Assembly: GCA_007132255.1 (NCBI GenBank)
Contig: SLOZ01000485.1
Coordinates: 1-7,724 of the forward strand
DNA length: 7,724 nucleotides
Origin: Limnochordia bacterium
GTDB taxonomy: Bacteria; Bacillota; Limnochordia; Darwinibacteriales; B1SED10-159
Direction: 5' to 3'
Made by a program: the position numbers and the translations under genes. This document shows positions 6,349 through 7,724 of this stretch, piece by piece (positions within the stretch are counted from its first letter, which is position 1; each line of letters starts with the position of its first letter). The notes under the pieces are model-generated. The model was not told the DNA's origin and did not search any database. It was given only the letters and a program-made list of their open reading frames with translations.

Positions 6349-6370
6349 ACAGACGCTATTTGAGGTTAGG
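6338..6370. promoter_or_regulatory. Inverted heptamer pair in the divergent region, possible operator
   Basis: AACCCCTAACC (6338-6348) is identical to the reverse complement of 4627-4637. Fifteen bases after its CCTAACC core comes GGTTAGG (6364-6370), making an inverted pair with centres about two helical turns apart, the form expected for a dimeric LuxR-type protein. It lies between the regulator gene and the truncated + strand hydrolase. Confidence 0.4.
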
Positions 6371-6909
6371 CTGCAAACCCCGAAGGAGAGCCGGGACTTC
6401 TCCAACAAACCAATGGCAAGGATCTGCTTGCGTTTGGCACTGATGCTGAAGGCCGAGTCACCATGTTTGTTGACGGCATGCCTCTCTGGGCTGCTTTTCG
6501 GCTTTCTGCTCCAGAGCGAACACTTCACAGCCTATTTTTCCCAGCCATACTGGGGGTTTCGTTTCTCGCCATGCTGTTGCTGGCCGTGATCAACCATCAA
6601 GCGCCGTTATTCGTGAGACTTACCACCGGTCCCCTATGGTTGACGGGGATAGCGATCTTCTTCGTTTTGGGATACGCCGCTCTCGTTCGCACAATGGATT
6701 ACATGAATGGATTGAATCCGTTGGCGATGCGAAGCTTGGCACCCATGACCATTCTGCATTTTTCCGGTCTCGTAACTTTGGGTGTAGGATTGGGAATGAG
6801 GCCTTGGAGCGCCAGCATATTGATGATGTTTCTGCCCTTGATGAGTTTGGTTTCTTCCGCTGGGATGCCTATTTGGTTGGAATACTGGAACCTGCACAAG
6901 TTAATCTAA
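6370..6909 (+). pseudogene. C-terminal remnant of a membrane serine hydrolase (beta-lactamase/CubicO type)
   Basis: Frame +1 is open from after a TAG at 6367-6369 to TAA 6907-6909. Before the first ATG (6463) it already reads a protein-like LLQQTNGKDLLAFGTDAEG followed by RVTMFVDGMPLWAAF, which matches the small beta-sheet domain and loop that precede the C-terminal membrane helices in many membrane serine hydrolases of the class C beta-lactamase fold. Then come hydrophobic segments (SLFFPAILGVSFLAMLLLAV, the stretch around 6630-6690, and two more) and an ending with WLEYWNL. The catalytic domain with its S-x-x-K motif is missing; there is no room for it because the divergent LuxR gene starts at 6213. 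ATG 6463 has no ribosome binding site. I therefore read it as the tail left by a deletion or rearrangement whose break lies near 6340-6375. A short membrane protein made from 6463 (148 residues) is a less likely alternative. Confidence 0.65.
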
Positions 6910-7013
6910 CGAACAAGCACGTGGGCTGGGACACTTTGCTATTGAAACCTGTGAAGGATAATGGGCAGCGGCGGGTTCACCGCCACGTTGTTTTCTGCAA
7001 AGACCAGACAACG

Positions 7014-7037
7014 GCCCAGAGACCTCGGTTTCTGGGC
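7014..7037. repeat. Hairpin of unknown role downstream of the hydrolase remnant
   Basis: GCCCAGA and TCTGGGC pair perfectly over 7 bp around a 10-nt loop about 105 bases after the remnant's stop codon. No T-tract follows on either strand. It may be a weak terminator or chance. Confidence 0.25.
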
Positions 7038-7201
7038 TCCATGCATTCCATGACGGAAGAACTGGCACAAATCGTCACTTGGGGAAAGAAAGTTCGGCGT
7101 GAGCTTAGGCGCGGTAGATAATCCTATCGATCCCAAATAGCACGTGAGGTGCCAACGAGCCAATGTCTGAGCATCAGCATCAACGTGCAAACGCACCGTA
7201 A

Positions 7202-7417
7202 CCTCGTACGGACCTGGATGCTCTCCTTCCGGGACTGTTCTCAGTTCTGCGGAGCGGAAAACAGCTGAGCTTGGCAGGAACTGTAAAAATCATCGACGAA
7301 GGAGAAACTGTCGAGTACAGCCGGAAGGGCCATGCCCAGGGACTAAGTTATGGACTACATCAAAGCCACCACAAGCATGTCCAGCGCCGTGCCGATGCCC
7401 AAGAAATAGCGGCTTAG
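7202..7417 (+). pseudogene. Possible decayed coding fragment, family not recognised
   Basis: A + strand frame between stops at 7199-7201 and 7415-7417 reads 71 residues with natural-looking composition, including LDALLPGLFSVLRSGKQLSL and GTVKIIDEGETVEYSRKG. It has no start codon with a ribosome binding site and breaks off into a repetitive His/Arg-rich end. I take it as a gene fragment. I do not recognise the family, and chance cannot be ruled out. Confidence 0.3.
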
Positions 7418-7488
7418 GCAGGGTGAATAGTTCTGCGGCGATGTGTACGAGGTATGTTTGGCCGGCGATCTTAGGATGGAAGCCATAA

Positions 7489-7668
7489 TGCAGGCGCCTG
7501 GTCGCAGCGGACATTCTACGGACGCACGCAGAACAGGTCGCAGGGCTTCCACAGGCCATCGTGGACAAGACCGAAAATGCAGAGTTGGATTTAACCGAAG
7601 AAGGAAGGCTTTCTTGGGTATCTTTAGGCGAAGTTCTAGATTTAGATATGACAGCAACAACTGGGTGA
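7489..7668 (+). pseudogene. Possible decayed coding fragment in a second frame, family not recognised
   Basis: A + strand frame between stops at 7486-7488 and 7666-7668 reads 59 residues such as RRLVAADILRTHAEQVAGLP and AELDLTEEGRLSWVSLGEVL. It is in a different phase from the fragment at 7202-7417; the two could be parts of one frameshifted gene. There is no start with a ribosome binding site. Confidence 0.3.
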
Positions 7669-7692
7669 ACTTTGGAAACGAGGTGGTTAAGT

Positions 7693-7724
7693 GTGGAAGA
7701 ACGGCTAATCGCTCCGTGTGGGAT
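7693..7724 (+). CDS. Possible first codons of a gene running off the right edge
   Basis: GTG 7693 stands 6 nt after GAGGTGG (7680-7686), an acceptable ribosome binding site. It opens a frame reading (M)EERLIAPCG to the end of the window. Only ten codons are visible, so this is a tentative call; the frame is also the same phase as the decayed fragment before it. Confidence 0.2.
   Translation, partial: MEERLIAPCG

Larger units (their letters stand above)
6910..7724. other. Right-end stretch with decayed coding fragments, no intact gene
   Basis: No frame carries a complete recognisable protein. The long plus frame 6636-7121 overlaps the hydrolase remnant in another phase and lacks family features; minus frames at 6939-7196 and 7290-7660 overlap each other and look random. 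Two + strand open stretches, 7202-7417 and 7489-7668, do have natural protein composition and are listed separately. Two hairpins are visible: GGCGG/CCGCC (6970-6974, 6980-6984) and GCCCAGA/TCTGGGC (7014-7020, 7031-7037, 10-nt loop). Confidence 0.45.

Noticed and set aside
6970..6984. GGCGG-GTTCA-CCGCC hairpin as a tRNA T-arm
   Set aside because: The surrounding bases do not form an acceptor stem, D-arm or anticodon arm, so no tRNA can be built.
6636..7121. 161-residue plus-strand open frame
   Set aside because: Its first half is the shadow of the membrane segments of the hydrolase remnant, and the rest has unnatural composition with no motifs.
1..7724. Insertion sequence, CRISPR array or phage attachment site
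   Set aside because: No transposase or integrase similarity, no long terminal inverted repeats and no regularly spaced repeats were seen by reading both strands; a database search was not possible.

Overview
The window looks like chromosomal DNA of a Gram-positive, Bacillota-type bacterium, most plausibly of the Paenibacillus/Brevibacillus kind. The evidence is strong AGGAGG ribosome binding sites, a Rho-independent terminator with a T-tract, GTG/ATG starts, and protein families common in those groups (a MalT-like LuxR regulator with a TPR-like sensor, a membrane-anchored prolyl-aminopeptidase-like hydrolase, a tandem GNAT protein). The species cannot be named from the sequence alone.

Layout. 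Bases 1-99 hold the C-terminal end of a membrane protein on the + strand. Bases 100-719 contain no gene I can defend, only a His-rich open stretch, a palindrome and a 10-bp tandem duplication. Bases 720-1547 (- strand) are a clearly readable but dead tandem-GNAT acetyltransferase with two compensating frameshifts and two in-frame TAA codons. Bases 1548-1756 are non-coding with two small hairpins.

The intact core is on the - strand, read from 6213 down to 1757. It holds a 515-residue LuxR/MalT-like regulator (4666-6213) ending at a Rho-independent terminator. Then come three genes that look like one operon: an ICMT/PEMT-family membrane methyltransferase (3943-4554), a membrane-anchored metallo-beta-lactamase-fold hydrolase of the dihydropterin-synthase-like branch (2937-3860), and a membrane-anchored or exported alpha/beta hydrolase (1757-2902). 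Facing away from the regulator, on the + strand, is the N-terminally truncated tail of a membrane serine hydrolase of the beta-lactamase/CubicO type (6370-6909). Bases 6910-7724 contain two short protein-like open stretches in different frames that look like decayed coding DNA, and possibly the first codons of a new gene at the right edge.

How it may work together (inference). A 7-mer, CCTAACC/GGTTAGG, occurs four times between the regulator and the methyltransferase operon, and twice, as an inverted pair, in the divergent region upstream of the regulator. An 11-mer, AACCCCTAACC, is identical in both places. This suggests that the LuxR protein controls both its own promoter and the three-gene operon through this motif. 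The operon would put one integral-membrane methyltransferase beside two hydrolases whose catalytic domains are predicted to lie outside the membrane. The substrate is unknown. The flanks are full of broken genes, so the core cassette sits in a decaying or rearranged neighbourhood.
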